Below are positions 48,840-60,800 of a DNA stretch of 64,000 nucleotides, in pieces. How positions within the stretch are numbered: position 1 is the stretch's first letter; each line of letters opens with the position of its first letter. Under the pieces are notes generated by a model. The model ran no database searches, was not told where the DNA came from, and worked only from the letters and a program-made list of their open reading frames with translations. Source of the DNA: Eumeta japonica (lineage: Eukaryota > Arthropoda > Insecta > Lepidoptera > Psychidae); NCBI GenBank assembly GCA_005406025.1, contig BGZK01001195.1, positions 1 through 64,000 on the forward strand. Reading direction: 5' to 3'. Both the position numbers and the translations under genes were made by a program.

Positions 48840-51800
48840 AAAGTACCACCTCTCATGACTCGTCATTACAGATCATCCTTTTCACAACGGTAAGGTCATC
48901 CCCTACCACGGCCGTCAGGGCTGCACGCCGCGCTACTCAGCCAGGGCATGTCTCCAGCGTCTGTTCATTGCTGAGTGTATCCGTATCTCGATCGCCTGCG
49001 ATATGTCTGCTCGAAACTTGGGACGGACAAAATTATCCTGGGGGTGACGTCAACGCGTGGAGCGTATAGTGGGGCAGCGCGCATGATGATGCGCACGGGG
49101 TAGATCTTTGCAACTTCTTTGATGCTTAGGGGCTGCATATCTTGAATGAGGGCAACACGCCCACGTTTGAGGTGTATAGGGGGGCCCGTTTTTTCAAGAG
49201 CGTGGTGGATGTGACCGCGTGCAGCCCCGCTCTACTGAATAGGGCGGAAGAATGGCAGGTGGTCCGAGATTTAACATCCTCGGACCATAACGCGGTGACG
49301 TTTGCCGTGCGAATGGAGGGACGGTCCGGCCCTCAGTCTCTCACCGGTACACGAGTCTATAACACTACAAAGGCTCGATGGTACGAGTTCGGAGCAGCCA
49401 TGGATGCTCCTGTTACTGAACGGGCTCTGACCGTTGAAATGGTGAAATCTGTAGACTTATGTTACCGATTACGTCGTGGAGACTTACACCGAGTGCATCC
49501 GACAAGCATTCGACGCTGTTATCCCACCTAGAAACTCGGAGCGTAGACTAAAATTCCCATGGTAGAGTCCCGAGTTAGAGCTGCTGAAGAAGGATGCGCG
49601 CACCAAGAAGCGGCGCATCCATAACGCGGCCTCCAGCAGACCGGAGCCCGTGGTCGGGGAATACGTCCAGGCCAAAGAGATTTACGAAAGGGCAGCGGCA
49701 AAAGCGCAGACCGCCAGTTGGAAGCGATTTTACTCTGTACAGAACGGGGAGAGCCTGTAGGACGGCATCTACAGGGTCATCAGGGAAACGAGAAAAAACC
49801 AGGAGGATGTCCTATTTCATGCCAACTCGGAACGAGTACTAGGTCCGAACGAGTTGGCGACCCTCCTGGCGGAAACCTTCTTCCCTGATGACCGGGTCGA
49901 TAATGACGATTCGCATCATGCGGAAAGCAACCGACGGGGATGATCAGCCACCCGTAACTTCAGGGGATCTGTCCGGAGTAGACCCACCTTTTACCGGAAT
50001 CGAGGTAAAAAACGCTCTTAAAGCATTCCATCCTCGAAAGGTCCCGGACATTGATGCGTTCACGTCGGACATATGCCAGGCGGCGATCTTCCGGGACTTG
50101 TAATTGTTATTAGCGATGGTGAACAAATCCCTCGAGCTGGGATACTTTCCCCGAGTCTACAAGGTGGCTGCCGTAAAAGTGATCCCGAAGCCGGGCAAAG
50201 ATGATTATGCCCGTCTAAAGTCCTACCGGCCCATAGGCCTTCTCCCTGTGCTGGGCAAAACCGTGGAAAGGATGCTGGTTGGGCGTCTCCAATGGCACTT
50301 GATGCCGAAGCTGCAGGCGACGCAGTATGGATTCACGCCACAGCGTGGAATGAAGGACGCCCTCTATGATCTAATGACATACATCTATAAAGAGTTAAAT
50401 CTCAAAAAGATCGTCTTAATGGTGTCATTGGACGTAGAGAGCGCCTTTGATAACGCGTGGTGGCCGCATATTGAAAACCCAGCTGCTCGCCTATAATTGC
50501 CCAGTGAACCTCTACAGCATAGTACGAGGTTACCATCGGGACCGTAAGGTAATAGTGCGATACGCTGGAGGGGAGGAGTCCGGAAAAGATACTTCCAATG
50601 GTTTTGTACAGGGCTCTGTAGCAAGTCCAATCTTCTGGAACCTCATTTTGGACTCCTTACTCCGAAAACTCAGGGAACTCGGCGTAAGGCTTGTAAAAAG
50701 GCTATAAATATTTATAAGGGCTTAGCCCGAGCGGCCAAGGTAACGTGGAGTCTACGTCCGGAGGTCGTGAGGACTATATACATTACTGTGAAAGAGCCTA
50801 TCGTTCTGTATGCATCGTGTGTGTGGGCACCGCCGACGGGGAAGCTCGGCATGCGAAACATGCTCGGCACTGTCCAGCGCAGCGTCGCTCTTAAAGTGTG
50901 CCGGGCTTACCGTACAGTGTCCCTGCATTCCGCGCTGATCCTCTCAAGGCTGTTCTCTCTCGATATTAGAGTGAGGGAAGCGGTCTGGTTATGAGAGGTG
51001 AAGCGCGGAAAAGTTACGGAGGACACTTTTGTCGACCGGAAGCTCGAGGTTTTGGTGATTTGCTTCACCCTGCACACGTGCCCGAGATCGGGTACGAGAG
51101 CATCGAGGACCTTGACTCCTAGACAATGGACCATCTTGCACTGGTCGGGCCGCATATACCGATGACTCTACACCGACGGCAGCCGAATAGAAGGCAAAGT
51201 CGGTGCGGTCCTGCCAGAATGGCGGGACAGAGAGGAGACTTGGTACTCGGTACTCCGACTCGATCCCTTCTGCACGGTTTTCCAGGGGGAGATGGTCGCA
51301 TTGCAAAAAGCAATGCAGTGGGTGAAAAATGGTAAGGACGGGCTGGTCAACATTTTCAGTGACTCCAGGTTTTCCCTAGGGGTATTGACTTGCCCGAGAA
51401 CCTTTCCCTCTCTGGCTTATGAAGCTAGGCGCGACATCTCTGAAGACAGAGCTGTGCGCCTTTTTTGGATTAGAGCGCATGCCGGAATTACGGGTAACGA
51501 GCATGCAGACAAGCTCGCCAGGCAGGATGCCCTCACCAAAAAAACGGCAAAGGACTACGATCGATTTCACCTCTCACACACAAAAAAGGTGATTAGAGCG
51601 GCCAGCCTGTGAGAGTGGCAACAACGATACGCCGAGGGAAGCACGGGTGAAATCACCAAATGCTTCTTTCCCCAGATGGAGCAAGCGTATAGGTTCCTCT
51701 GGAAGATCGAAATGACGTCCCAAGTGGCGCAGACCCTAATGGGTCACGGTGGATTCGCACAGTACTCGTATAGGTTCAAGCTGCGGGACTCACCCTACTG

Positions 51801-52510
51801 GGTCTGTGACTCCGCCAAAATCCAGAACGTGCTGCACATTCTCGAGGACTGCGATATGTTCCATCGGGAGCGTGCGCAGCCGGAAGCGGTGATAGACGTT
51901 CGGATCGCGAGGCGAAACTTCCCGGAGATTCTGGAAGACGTTACTAAAACAGAGAAGTTCTTAGTTTTTTGCGGTAAGGTTGTCGAAATATACAATAAAA
52001 TTAATAAATAATGGACGCTAGTATATGTGAAAATGTGAAATATGAGTAAAAGATTGATATATAGTAGAAGTGTACAGACCAGGGATGGTAGAGAAAAACT
52101 ATACTAAGAACTAAAAGGCGATGTATTGAAGATGTATTAAAGCTATGTGTTACAATTATTATAGATATAAGTAAACAATGTGCAATTAAATATAAAACAT
52201 ATAGAAATGATGTAGCAATACATGAAATAAGTTTAAGGTTATTGTTAAATAAAAAATATAAAGAGTTGGGTTGAAAAAAAGAGAAATATATATATTATAA
52301 CATAAAAAATTATATGTATATATATAAGTAAATATATATATAATCATAATTAAAAATAATAAAATAAAATGCAATGAAGAAAATAAAGTCTACACAACCC
52401 AAACCCACCATCCCTGATATGAGTATGGTATATAAAACTTTATGTACTGGACTGAGAATTAAGTAAAAAAAGGGCGTGGTTTCCATACCACGGGGGCAGA
52501 TTAAAAAAAA
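48840..52510 (+). mobile_element. R1-clade non-LTR retrotransposon, 5'-truncated, internally deleted
   Basis: The GC content is higher than in the flanking DNA, and the coding order is endonuclease, reverse transcriptase, then RNase H and C-terminal zinc-knuckle region. A 3' UTR of about 500 bp follows (52012-52510), ending GGTTTCCATACCACGGGGGC then AGATTAAAAAAAA. Motif style matches the R1 clade (R1, SART, TRAS, Waldo relatives), many of which insert at specific sites. The 5' end is missing, so the left boundary is approximate, and the insertion site does not look like rDNA, telomeric repeat or microsatellite. Confidence 0.88.
48960..52011 (+). pseudogene. R1-clade ORF2 relic: endonuclease, RT, RNase H
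   Basis: Endonuclease: L-D-R-L-R-Y-V-C-S-K-L-G-T, G-G-D-V-N-A-W-S, L-N-E-G-N-T-P-T-F, V-D-V-T and S-S-D-H-N (48980-49290). RT: Y-R-P-I-G-L-L-P-V-L-G-K-T, Q-Y-G-F-T-P-Q-R-G, S-L-D-V-E-S-A-F-D and Q-G-S-V-A-S-P-I-F-W-N (50220-50640). Immediately after R-E-L-G-V (near 50682) the sequence jumps, in another frame, to a K-A-C-K-K-A-like thumb segment, so the F-A-D-D active-site block is deleted. The thumb, with E-P-I-V-L-Y-A-S-C-V-W-A-P, spans 50790-50990. RNase H: Y-T-D-G-S-R-like start near 51165, F-S-D-S-R-F-S, H-A-G-I-T-G-N-E-H-A-D (51290-51520). The C-terminal frame runs to 52011. Many stops and shifts; not functional. Confidence 0.85.
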
Positions 52511-54054
52511 CTTATACTTTAAGGCAAAGTAGTGTATTGATTTCTCTTGTATTAGATATTAAATTCGCATTTTACATTTGATATAATATTCATGTATATA
52601 TTAAATTCGCCTGTAATAAGAGATAAAAACAACTACCATCGTATTCGAAGGTAACATGCTAATACTTGTCCTTTACTGCTCACAATCCATTCACTTCAGG
52701 CTCAGCTTAACAGGATAGTTTTATCTCAATCCGTTGCTACCGGAGGTGATCTTCTTATAACGCATTCTCTCTTCAAATTTCAACATGATACCATCAACAT
52801 TTTGTGTAGGATCCTCTAAGAGATTTAAATTTTGTTATTGTACTAGAGGTAGTAATGCGGATAATATCGTAATCTACAACTTGTTGCTTATATGGTAATA
52901 ATTGTTACGTGTAGCTAACAAATTACCCAACCTAGTGTGACAAGCACAACTCAAGTACAACTTTGTGGCGGTTAGCGAAGAGTAAGATCAGTTTTTCAAT
53001 TGAAATACATATTGTCGATGTCCGCTCTATAACTATATTATTAAATTTTCTTTGAACATTTTGCGATTCAGTCAGTGTCAGTTTTCCGTCATTTCTATGT
53101 GGGTATGCGGGCACCGGCCCGAGGCACCCGGCCGATGGGGACCCGAAATACCGCCATCGTCGTTTGACTTACATGTAAAATTATATTCTGTTTTCATTCG
53201 TACTCTCGAATATTGATATCTATTTTTACGATAGAAGTTCTGCGTACGTATTGAAACGAAATATATTGACTGTCTTGACAATTTTGTCTCATAGAGTGCT
53301 TTGAATAGGTATCTAATTTGAGTTATATATAACATTTAATTCGTAAATTGAAAATGTAAATTTACACTTTTTTCATCCAAAACATATTTTACCTAAATGT
53401 TTACATACGTATTATTCGGTACTTTTCAGATACAATTATTAACATTTCAATAGCCCATATAGTTATTTAATGATTGTAATAAAAATTATCACCTCGACTG
53501 TTTCTGGCATTTTGACAGGTGATGTGATTAATTTTATAGTGCCCCCAGTGATAAAAAGAAATTTTAAATTCGTATCGCAGCTGTCTGACAGTGTCTATCG
53601 TTTCATCCATTGGAAGTCAATCGCTCATTATGAGCCTTTCTTCTAAATTTCACGACTTTCGCTCCTGGATCATATTTAACCAACGGTGGCCTGCGACCTT
53701 AACCTTGACCAGGTCATCACTTCACTTAACTAGAGGCCGTCTTACGCTAAGACGATCAGTTCGTGGCCGCCATTAGGAAATATTTCGTCATTAGCTGTTG
53801 CGAGTATTGTTGCCTGCCCACTGCCATATCAACTTGCTGATTCTATTAGCTACGTCGGACAATCAGGTATTTTCCTTTACGAGGATGAACGGTAAGCACT
53901 ATATCTGGTATCTGTATGTTGTCATTGGAAACACTATCTCATTATAGACCTTTGTCTTTAGACACTAAGTTAATTGGCCCTAAAAAGTATTGCGAATTTT
54001 CCCGAACTTTGCCCGTTGAGTGACGTAAAATTGACATAACCATTAAATTAATAA
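52511..54054. other. Intergenic stretch, nothing recognised
   Basis: AT-rich, with a short GC-rich patch at 53102-53155 (GGGCACCGGCCCGAGGCACC). The part after about 53580 might be an eroded upstream portion of the LINE that starts at 54055, but I could not identify RT motifs in it. Confidence 0.45.
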
Positions 54055-54935
54055 CTAAAAAACCAAGACAGCTTTAGATCAAATTTTAAAATGGGGTAAA
54101 CTTAATCCAGTGGAAATTAACACCCAAAAACTTTGCGTATTTATCACTAAAAGTCCTCCTTCGTCGCTTTGACTCTCTTTTGAAGCACTCCCTTTAATGT
54201 CACACCATTTATAGGAATTTCTAATTTCGACATATCAGACAGTGTTCAGTTTCACATTCATCCCAAGAGCAATGTAAAACTAGCTTCTAAATTTTGGATG
54301 TTCAATAGATCACGACATTACTTTAAGCTAGATCATCGCCTTTTACTTTATAAGACATAGATTCGAACTCTATCTAGCGATATCAGAACTATGGTACTGT
54401 TGTTACCAGAGGTGAGTACTATAGATGAGGCTGGGGCACTACGATATCGATTTTTGCCTCTAGGCCGCATCCGACGTGGAACATCTCAAATCGTCGGCGA
54501 TCATATAGTATCTGGTCAACCCATTAGTTTTTCGAACAGATGTAGCATGCTCTAACGCGTATACTATTGAGAGTGCTCTAACGCCTATATCTCTGATGAG
54601 ATATTCAATCTCGTTCCTGCCGTTGATTTCGGTCATCGTTTTGCTCGCCAGATACCATCACCACTATAATGATACCTGGCGTTTACCGTATTACCGTACG
54701 CTACATGTGCATTTTCCTGCAACGTACGGTGAGATTTTGGCATGATTTACCATCAGTATTCTCAAGATCTTCGGCAAAGGGGTCTTCAAGAAAAGAGCAT
54801 ACTCCTTGGGGATATGCCGGCATCGCACTCGTGACTCCCCTGGGATGGAGAGTGTCCATGGGCGATATTGACCATCTACTTTCCAATGAGTAGCCTCTAT
54901 GCTCGTTTGCACCTTATAAATTTTATAAAAAATGC
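54055..54935 (+). mobile_element. CR1/jockey-like LINE, 3' fragment with lepidopteran-type tail
   Basis: Reading across frames, the plus strand shows N-P-V-E-I-N-T-Q-K, F-E-G-T-P-L, S-I-G-I-L-G-V-D-I-S, L-A-S-K-K-L-G-V-L-N-R-S-R, a P-Y-L-E-Y-C-like stretch, L-W-A-G-A-P, Q-R-R-A-like and L-Q-R-T-V-R-F-W-H-D-L-P. This is the region after the RT in a CR1/jockey-type LINE. The 3' UTR has GCACTCGTGACTCCCCTGG and ends CCTCTATGCTCGTTTGCACC then TTATAAATTTTATAAAA, matching the 'ATGCTCGTTTGCC' tails common in moth and butterfly LINEs. The RT palm is not found and frames are broken. Confidence 0.8.
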
Positions 54936-55039
54936 ATATCTCGTTATATAAAATTGTACATACTCCAGTCGATAGGGTATACGATGTTAAAATTAGAATT
55001 GGAACGGATAATTTTTTTTTAATTTGAACCTAAGAACAA

Positions 55040-55930
55040 AAAAAATCTGAAAAACGGTCAACCCTGCAGGCCATCTCTAAAACTACCCGCTATGACATCT
55101 ATAGATGTGTTTTTGAGCTCTTCGAGTTCCAAATTATAGTTGTCTATGAGTTTTTGAGCTTTTCAAGCTCAAAAATTCAATAGACAATCAACTCTGCTGG
55201 CAATTCCTGAAATTTCTTGCTACTTTCGAGCTCAAAGCGTTCAAAAACTTAAATAGCAGTAAATCATTAAGCTTTTCGAGCATAAAAGATCGATTTTCGT
55301 ACTCTACCGAACTCTAAAATATAGTTATGATACGATTTCAGGTCTTCGAATTCAAAAATTTTTATTTGTTAAGTAACGCTATTTTTTTATTTTTCAACTA
55401 CGATATATTTTGAACGTATTGTTTAATTTTGATGCGATTAAGGCATTCGACGCAGTTTTCTTAAGCAGACTTTTTTTAAGATGACCGAGTACCAAATATA
55501 ATAAAACCATAATTTTACGTTCATTCAAAAAAACACAATTTTGCGAATATTTGGTTAACAATATCTTTTCTTCAATTTGCAACGTTCGATTTTTTTTTAA
55601 ATGAGCTAATTAGATTTTGATATGAATCGTTAGAATAGTCTAAAAGTTTTATATAAAAAAACGATTTTAAGTGATTTCTCAAAATCTATCACGCAGAATT
55701 AACACAAATTTTTCTAATTTGAGTAAATAGCTTTCGAATGTCGTAACTACATTTCGATCAGTTAATCCGTTCAAAAGCTATGAGAGGTCTGTATACATAC
55801 ACATGTATACATACAGACAACACGCGGAAAACGGTCAAAATAAATTCCTAGAACTCTAAGACCTCAAGGTCGAAAAAAAAACAAATTTTCAATCTATATA
55901 TTAAAGATTAGATTTGTTCCTAAGACACTG
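55040..55930. repeat. Unclassified dispersed repeat region
   Basis: The first part repeats TTTTTGAGCT / GAGCTCAAA / TTCGAG words in both orientations, including an 11-bp hairpin (55151-55175). The second part ends with GTATACATACACATGTATAC and CAGACAACACGCGGAAAACGG, followed by an A run, resembling the tail of non-LTR copies with terminal short repeats. No protein motif was seen. Confidence 0.45.
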
Positions 55931-56915
55931 TCTTGAAATATATCCAGTATCTAATTAAGCATAGAGCTGTAATTGTTGCACGGTTCATAATGCGATGCAT
56001 TTGAGAGTGCATTAATTTAGCTTTTTTTTTAATAGATTCATTCCGTCACAATAGTTATGGAGTTAGCAAATGGTTATTTAACTTGATGTTGTTTAATTAA
56101 ATTTAAATTACGATAAATAAAAAAATAATATCTATATACATAATACTAAGAAAATAAGACGGATATACCTTTTATGTATCCATATATGTATGGATATATA
56201 TATATATATATATACATCAAAAATTTCATCATAGATATCTATATGTATATGTACATACACATACTTTGTCCAACCAGGGGCGCGCGGGCGTCATGCACAG
56301 CTGAAGTATACAAAAATATTTGACATGTTCTTCTATACTGACGGCGATCGATAAATTATGTCGTGAAGTTCATCTTACCATGCCGAATTCGTCGACATAA
56401 AACACAGTTTCACTAAAAAAGATTTACAATTTTTTAAGTACCCGACTTGTATGGACCGTATTCAAAGAACAAAAAATAAGAATCTGAGATAAAAATTGTA
56501 ATTATATAGTTTATATCCGGGCAAAGACGCGGCATCTCCTAGTATAACCAAAATCAATTTTATCCACACACACTTTGACATTTGTAATGTTTTAAAGGTT
56601 CCATTTGACCTTTGACGGTCGCCGCGTTTTGAATTTATAATTTGAGGACAAGGAAAACTGACTGCATGGAGTGGATCTTCGGCAAATACTTAGACAATCC
56701 GCTAAATCAAGGTTGATGTTTGCTTTTCGTGATCATAGTAAATCGATAATTATTATACTTTAAACAATTTTCATAAATAAATTTGTCATTATTTCTCACG
56801 ATCCTAAATTGATTTGGGATTGTAATGTAAAATTTTACACATACATCTATTATAATTTGAATCTACTTATTGATGCTCAAATGTATTTTTAGATGGAACC
56901 AGTTTGGGCAAACAC
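55931..56915. other. Upstream region of the secreted Cys-rich gene
   Basis: AT-rich, with a TA microsatellite at 56189-56214 inside an ATCCATATATGTATGGATAT palindrome-like context. Apart from the TATA box at its end, no regulatory motif stands out. Confidence 0.45.
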
Positions 56916-56924
56916 TATATAAAT
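56916..56924 (+). promoter_or_regulatory. TATA box of the secreted Cys-rich gene
   Basis: TATATAAAT at 56916-56924. Transcription would be expected about 30 bp downstream (56945-56955), which is after the first in-frame ATG (56923) but just before the ATG at 56962. The box therefore argues for the later start. Confidence 0.65.
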
Positions 56925-56961
56925 GAGCTTGAGGCGTACACACCGCTCGTTGTTCGAAATA

Positions 56962-57564
56962 ATGGCTGTGAGTGTAACGCTGTGGATTTTCGTGGCGCTT
57001 CATGTGTTCACGTTCTTTTCCGTGACAGGATCCTACGAAATTTTACCGAACTGTGGTGACGAAAGCGAGGCCACAAAATGTGAGGACTGTCGACATTACG
57101 TCCGGTATACTTTTAAAAAAGACCCTGAACTCGTATCTGCTAGCAAATGGAAGTATAAAGAAGAAGCTACATGTCTGGTGTGCTCACGGCCGTGTTGTGT
57201 CACGCGCGGCTTAGATGAGTCAACCGCCGAGGACACGGATTGCGGGGAAAATTTCGAAGGTATGGGCTTCTACAGAAGGAGAAATGTTTGGGTGAAAGAA
57301 AACGGAAACGTTTTGACATACGTTGTGAAACAGAAGAGTGTGCCGGTTCAAAAGAAAGTATATCTACCACTTCCTTCGAAGGAAAAATGTTATTTTGTGA
57401 TACGAAACGCTAAATTTAACGGTGAACACTGTACGTCGAGGCGGTTCGTAAGAGACGTGTTCGATGGTTTCCCATCACGTTGTCGTCCCGGAGAAACATA
57501 TCACAGCAATTTTCAGAGCTGTGTCAATAACACGAGGAATAGCAATTACAGGTCTAACCAGTGA
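56962..57564 (+). CDS. Secreted cysteine-rich protein, 200 aa, intronless, family unknown
   Basis: An uninterrupted frame from ATG 56962 to TGA at 57562-57564. An upstream in-frame ATG at 56923 overlaps the TATA box and would put charged residues before the hydrophobic core, so the later Met is preferred. Residues 1-23 form a clear signal peptide (M-A-V-S-V-T-L-W-I-F-V-A-L...S-V-T-G). The mature protein has 12 cysteines, including C-E-D-C, T-C-L-V-C-S-R-P-C-C, C-G-E-N-F, K-C-Y-F-V, H-C-T-S-R, R-C-R-P-G and S-C-V-N, an even number suited to disulfides, plus a possible N-glycosylation site near the end (N-N-T). There is no transmembrane segment or GPI tail. It is not a Ly6 pattern. It lies between the two Ly6-type genes on the same strand. 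I recognise no family; extracellular location is inferred, function unknown. Confidence 0.8.
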   Translation: MAVSVTLWIFVALHVFTFFSVTGSYEILPNCGDESEATKCEDCRHYVRYTFKKDPELVSASKWKYKEEATCLVCSRPCCVTRGLDESTAEDTDCGENFEGMGFYRRRNVWVKENGNVLTYVVKQKSVPVQKKVYLPLPSKEKCYFVIRNAKFNGEHCTSRRFVRDVFDGFPSRCRPGETYHSNFQSCVNNTRNSNYRSNQ

Positions 57565-57755
57565 CGGCATTTGATTGCGCTTGCTGTCAAGAGCCCGTTT
57601 CATAATTACCAAATTAATTTATCTCCTAAGGAAATTAAGTAAATGTGATATGCAATTGTGAAAACATCAACTGAATGATATGAATGTCCATGTTTGTACC
57701 CTTTTATATTTTTATATAGTTAAATATTATTCTACAAAAAAAATCCAATATCCTT

Positions 57756-57761
57756 ATTAAA
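57756..57761 (+). terminator. Candidate polyadenylation signal of the secreted Cys-rich gene
   Basis: ATTAAA about 190 bp after the stop. Canonical AATAAA hexamers follow at 57880-57885 and 57885-57890 and could be used instead. Confidence 0.4.
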
Positions 57762-57890
57762 TTGTATTTATTGTAATAGAAATTATATCATGCACGATGT
57801 ATAAAATGGCACATCTGAGCTGGACTCGTGTATTTCGTATTCCATATTGATATTAATGTTTTTTTTTTTATATCAAAATAATAAAATAAA

Positions 57891-60800
57891 TAATTACATT
57901 TGACTGTGATGTAATTTATATTATATTGTATGAGTATTGCATGAATTTTTAATATATTGTATGAATTTACGGTTAAATCAAATATATCAAAATATTCATC
58001 GAATGGAAAATACACGTCAAATTCTATTATTGTTTTCCAACAAAGATCTACATGCCAATATCTACGATTTATTAGAATTATTAGACTAGTAGTTTCACTT
58101 CATATAATTCTTAACTAGTATTAAAATATTAATTAGCAATTGTAATAAGGAAAAAGTTTGTGTGTCTGCATTTTTTATTTCTTTAATTCAATTTCTTTTA
58201 TCTTACAATCCTCTTATCAATGTTAATATTTTTATTTTCAGAAATTTTGTAACTACTTATTTTTTAATTGATAATTTTGTAATTACAGAATTATGTAATC
58301 ACTGTAATTGTAATAACTCATTTTCTTTATGAGAACATGCTGAATTTGTTTCTGATTATGTGCAACTGTAAAAAGTATTCCAGCGGGCAGGCGTCGAAGT
58401 GTTCTTCAAATTTTATTTCTGTTAAATTTCCACACGGAATCTTATAAGTACGTTTTTTAAAAGGGTAAATAAACTGTTCAAGTCTGAGTTGCATGCGATG
58501 GGTTCCGTAGAATATAATAGTCGGATATAAAATTGTCCCATAAATAACTATTACGAGTTTATGAATTTCATAATTGGAGAGGCTTAAAAAGCACAAATTT
58601 TCTTGGTTTTAGAGAACTGTAAATGATATGTCTTATTAAAATAAAATGGGTCCATTTCGTTTTTATAAAACATGTCAAATTTTTATTGTGAATTATTTTA
58701 ACTCGTTTTACTGCCAAATTTTTTAGAAACGAAATCTGCATTTTACTGGCTAAAATATAGCTATTAAAAAACTGAACAATACATATTGAGAATTTTTATT
58801 TATGCCCTTCCTAATACATGACACCTTAAAATCGAATTTGATACCAAAAAAAAAAAACGACTTTGTATGTCACATACAAAGGTATCAACAGACAGAAAGA
58901 ATCAAAAATCTAACCATAAGGAGCCCCGTTGTGATCTTATATGATATTGGCCAAGCAAAGAGTACAAGCATATTCTTAATTTTTATTTATATTGAATAAT
59001 ATATATATAAGGATATTTTTTAACCAGAAATTGTATTTATTGCATAAAATATGCAAATAAACTATTATTTTGATCACATTGTGGATAACTTTAGCCATAG
59101 GTAGTCAAAGAAGTGAAAAATATGTGTTGCATACAAACCCATATTTATGTATATTGTATTAATTGATATTGTATATTGAAAATCTTGAGCTGAACTTAAT
59201 TTTTATTCAAAGCTTGGAATTTCAGCAGTATGCTTCATAAAATAAAATTTGAATTTGTTGCTTTTTTTAATTTGAAGAAGTATTTAATAAAACATGCGCA
59301 TCCTATAAACTGCTTATAAAACGTATCCTTGTAATTATATAATGAAGCAAATAAACAACAATCGCTTTGAAAAAACCGGTCGAACATCTGCCATTTATTA
59401 TTATTATTATTTCTACAAAATTTAGATATAGTGTTAATTAATTTTCGCAACGAGTAGGAAAACTTGTTATCAAAATTCGACATTATACAATATTGAACGT
59501 AACAGTATTTTAGATGTAGTTAAAAAACTTACCATTCAATATCCTTTACTTTTTTAAGAGAATTAATGAAACGGTATTAATCTTTTACATGAAGATAACA
59601 TTATTACAGGTAAGGCAAGGCAACTCTCTGACAGCTTTCCAATCCCAATTCAACTTCAAAAGACCTTAATTCCATAGATTATTCTATAACACTTGAAATA
59701 TGTCGTAATGTTTTAACTATTTGCCATTTTACCATATGATCAAAAGGCAGTTTTCCCATAAGAATAACTAACAATGAATTTGAAGATGGGTCTTTTCTAA
59801 TTATATCCATTTTCGTAATATTATGATCCCTTAGCAAAAACTGATATGCTTCTATAATAACCTACGACAAATGAATGTAAATAAATTTTACATCGATAAA
59901 ATAAATAAATAAGTCAATGTGCCATTTTCAATATATAAAAACATTTATCTATATAAAACGTTTCTCATCAATATTCATTACATCAACAAGTCGTTTAATT
60001 ATATTACTATTTCGTTATTTAATCTTTCTTAATTTACTATCAAAAGATTTTTACACTTAAGTAATTATTCATGTTAATTTATTTTCTGACTAATGTATCT
60101 TACACATAAATAATTAAATTTTTATATTATTGTATAATTCAAGAATGGTACTGAATTTCCATTTACTATAAATTACACGCATTAATGCACTTCTTAAAAA
60201 CACACGATGAAAGCTGTAATGCCACAGAACTTGAAGAGCCTTCCTTTACGTTATGTGGTCAACGTAGTAACTTTTAGAGATCCGCGTCACGAATGCCTAT
60301 AAGCGTGAATTGTCACGATGCGGTGATCGTAGTGAATCGGTCAGAGGACCATTTTAGTCTCCATACAAAATTTATAGTGCGAAGTGCGTCACGTCACACT
60401 ATACGGAAATTTTCACAGTGATCGCTAAAGTTGTTAGTCAGCTACAAATTTTTGAAATGGTACGTAATCAGCGCTACTTCATCGTGGTGTATTATCGCAA
60501 TGGTGTATATAGAACGAATTCTTTTTTTTTTTAAGGTAAAAGCTAGTATCTCTATATATTGTGGCATATATATTATTTTGGTAAATAAGTTATACTACAG
60601 TAAAGTTTAATCAAAATCCGTTTCGTAGTTTTTGAGTGAAAGAGTAGCAAACATTCTTTGATTCTCACAAGTTTTCGCTGTCATAATATTAGTAGAATGT
60701 TTGGATTTAATATCCCATTATACAAAGCTTGTTTTTACTAATAAATTGTATTTTATTATATTCATACGAGTCGAGTCATAATAACTTGGTTTCAAACTAT

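Noticed and set aside
56923..56961. Upstream in-frame ATG extending the secreted Cys-rich protein by 13 residues
   Set aside because: The codon overlaps the TATA box, upstream of any likely transcription start, and would place R-R-T-H-R before the signal peptide.
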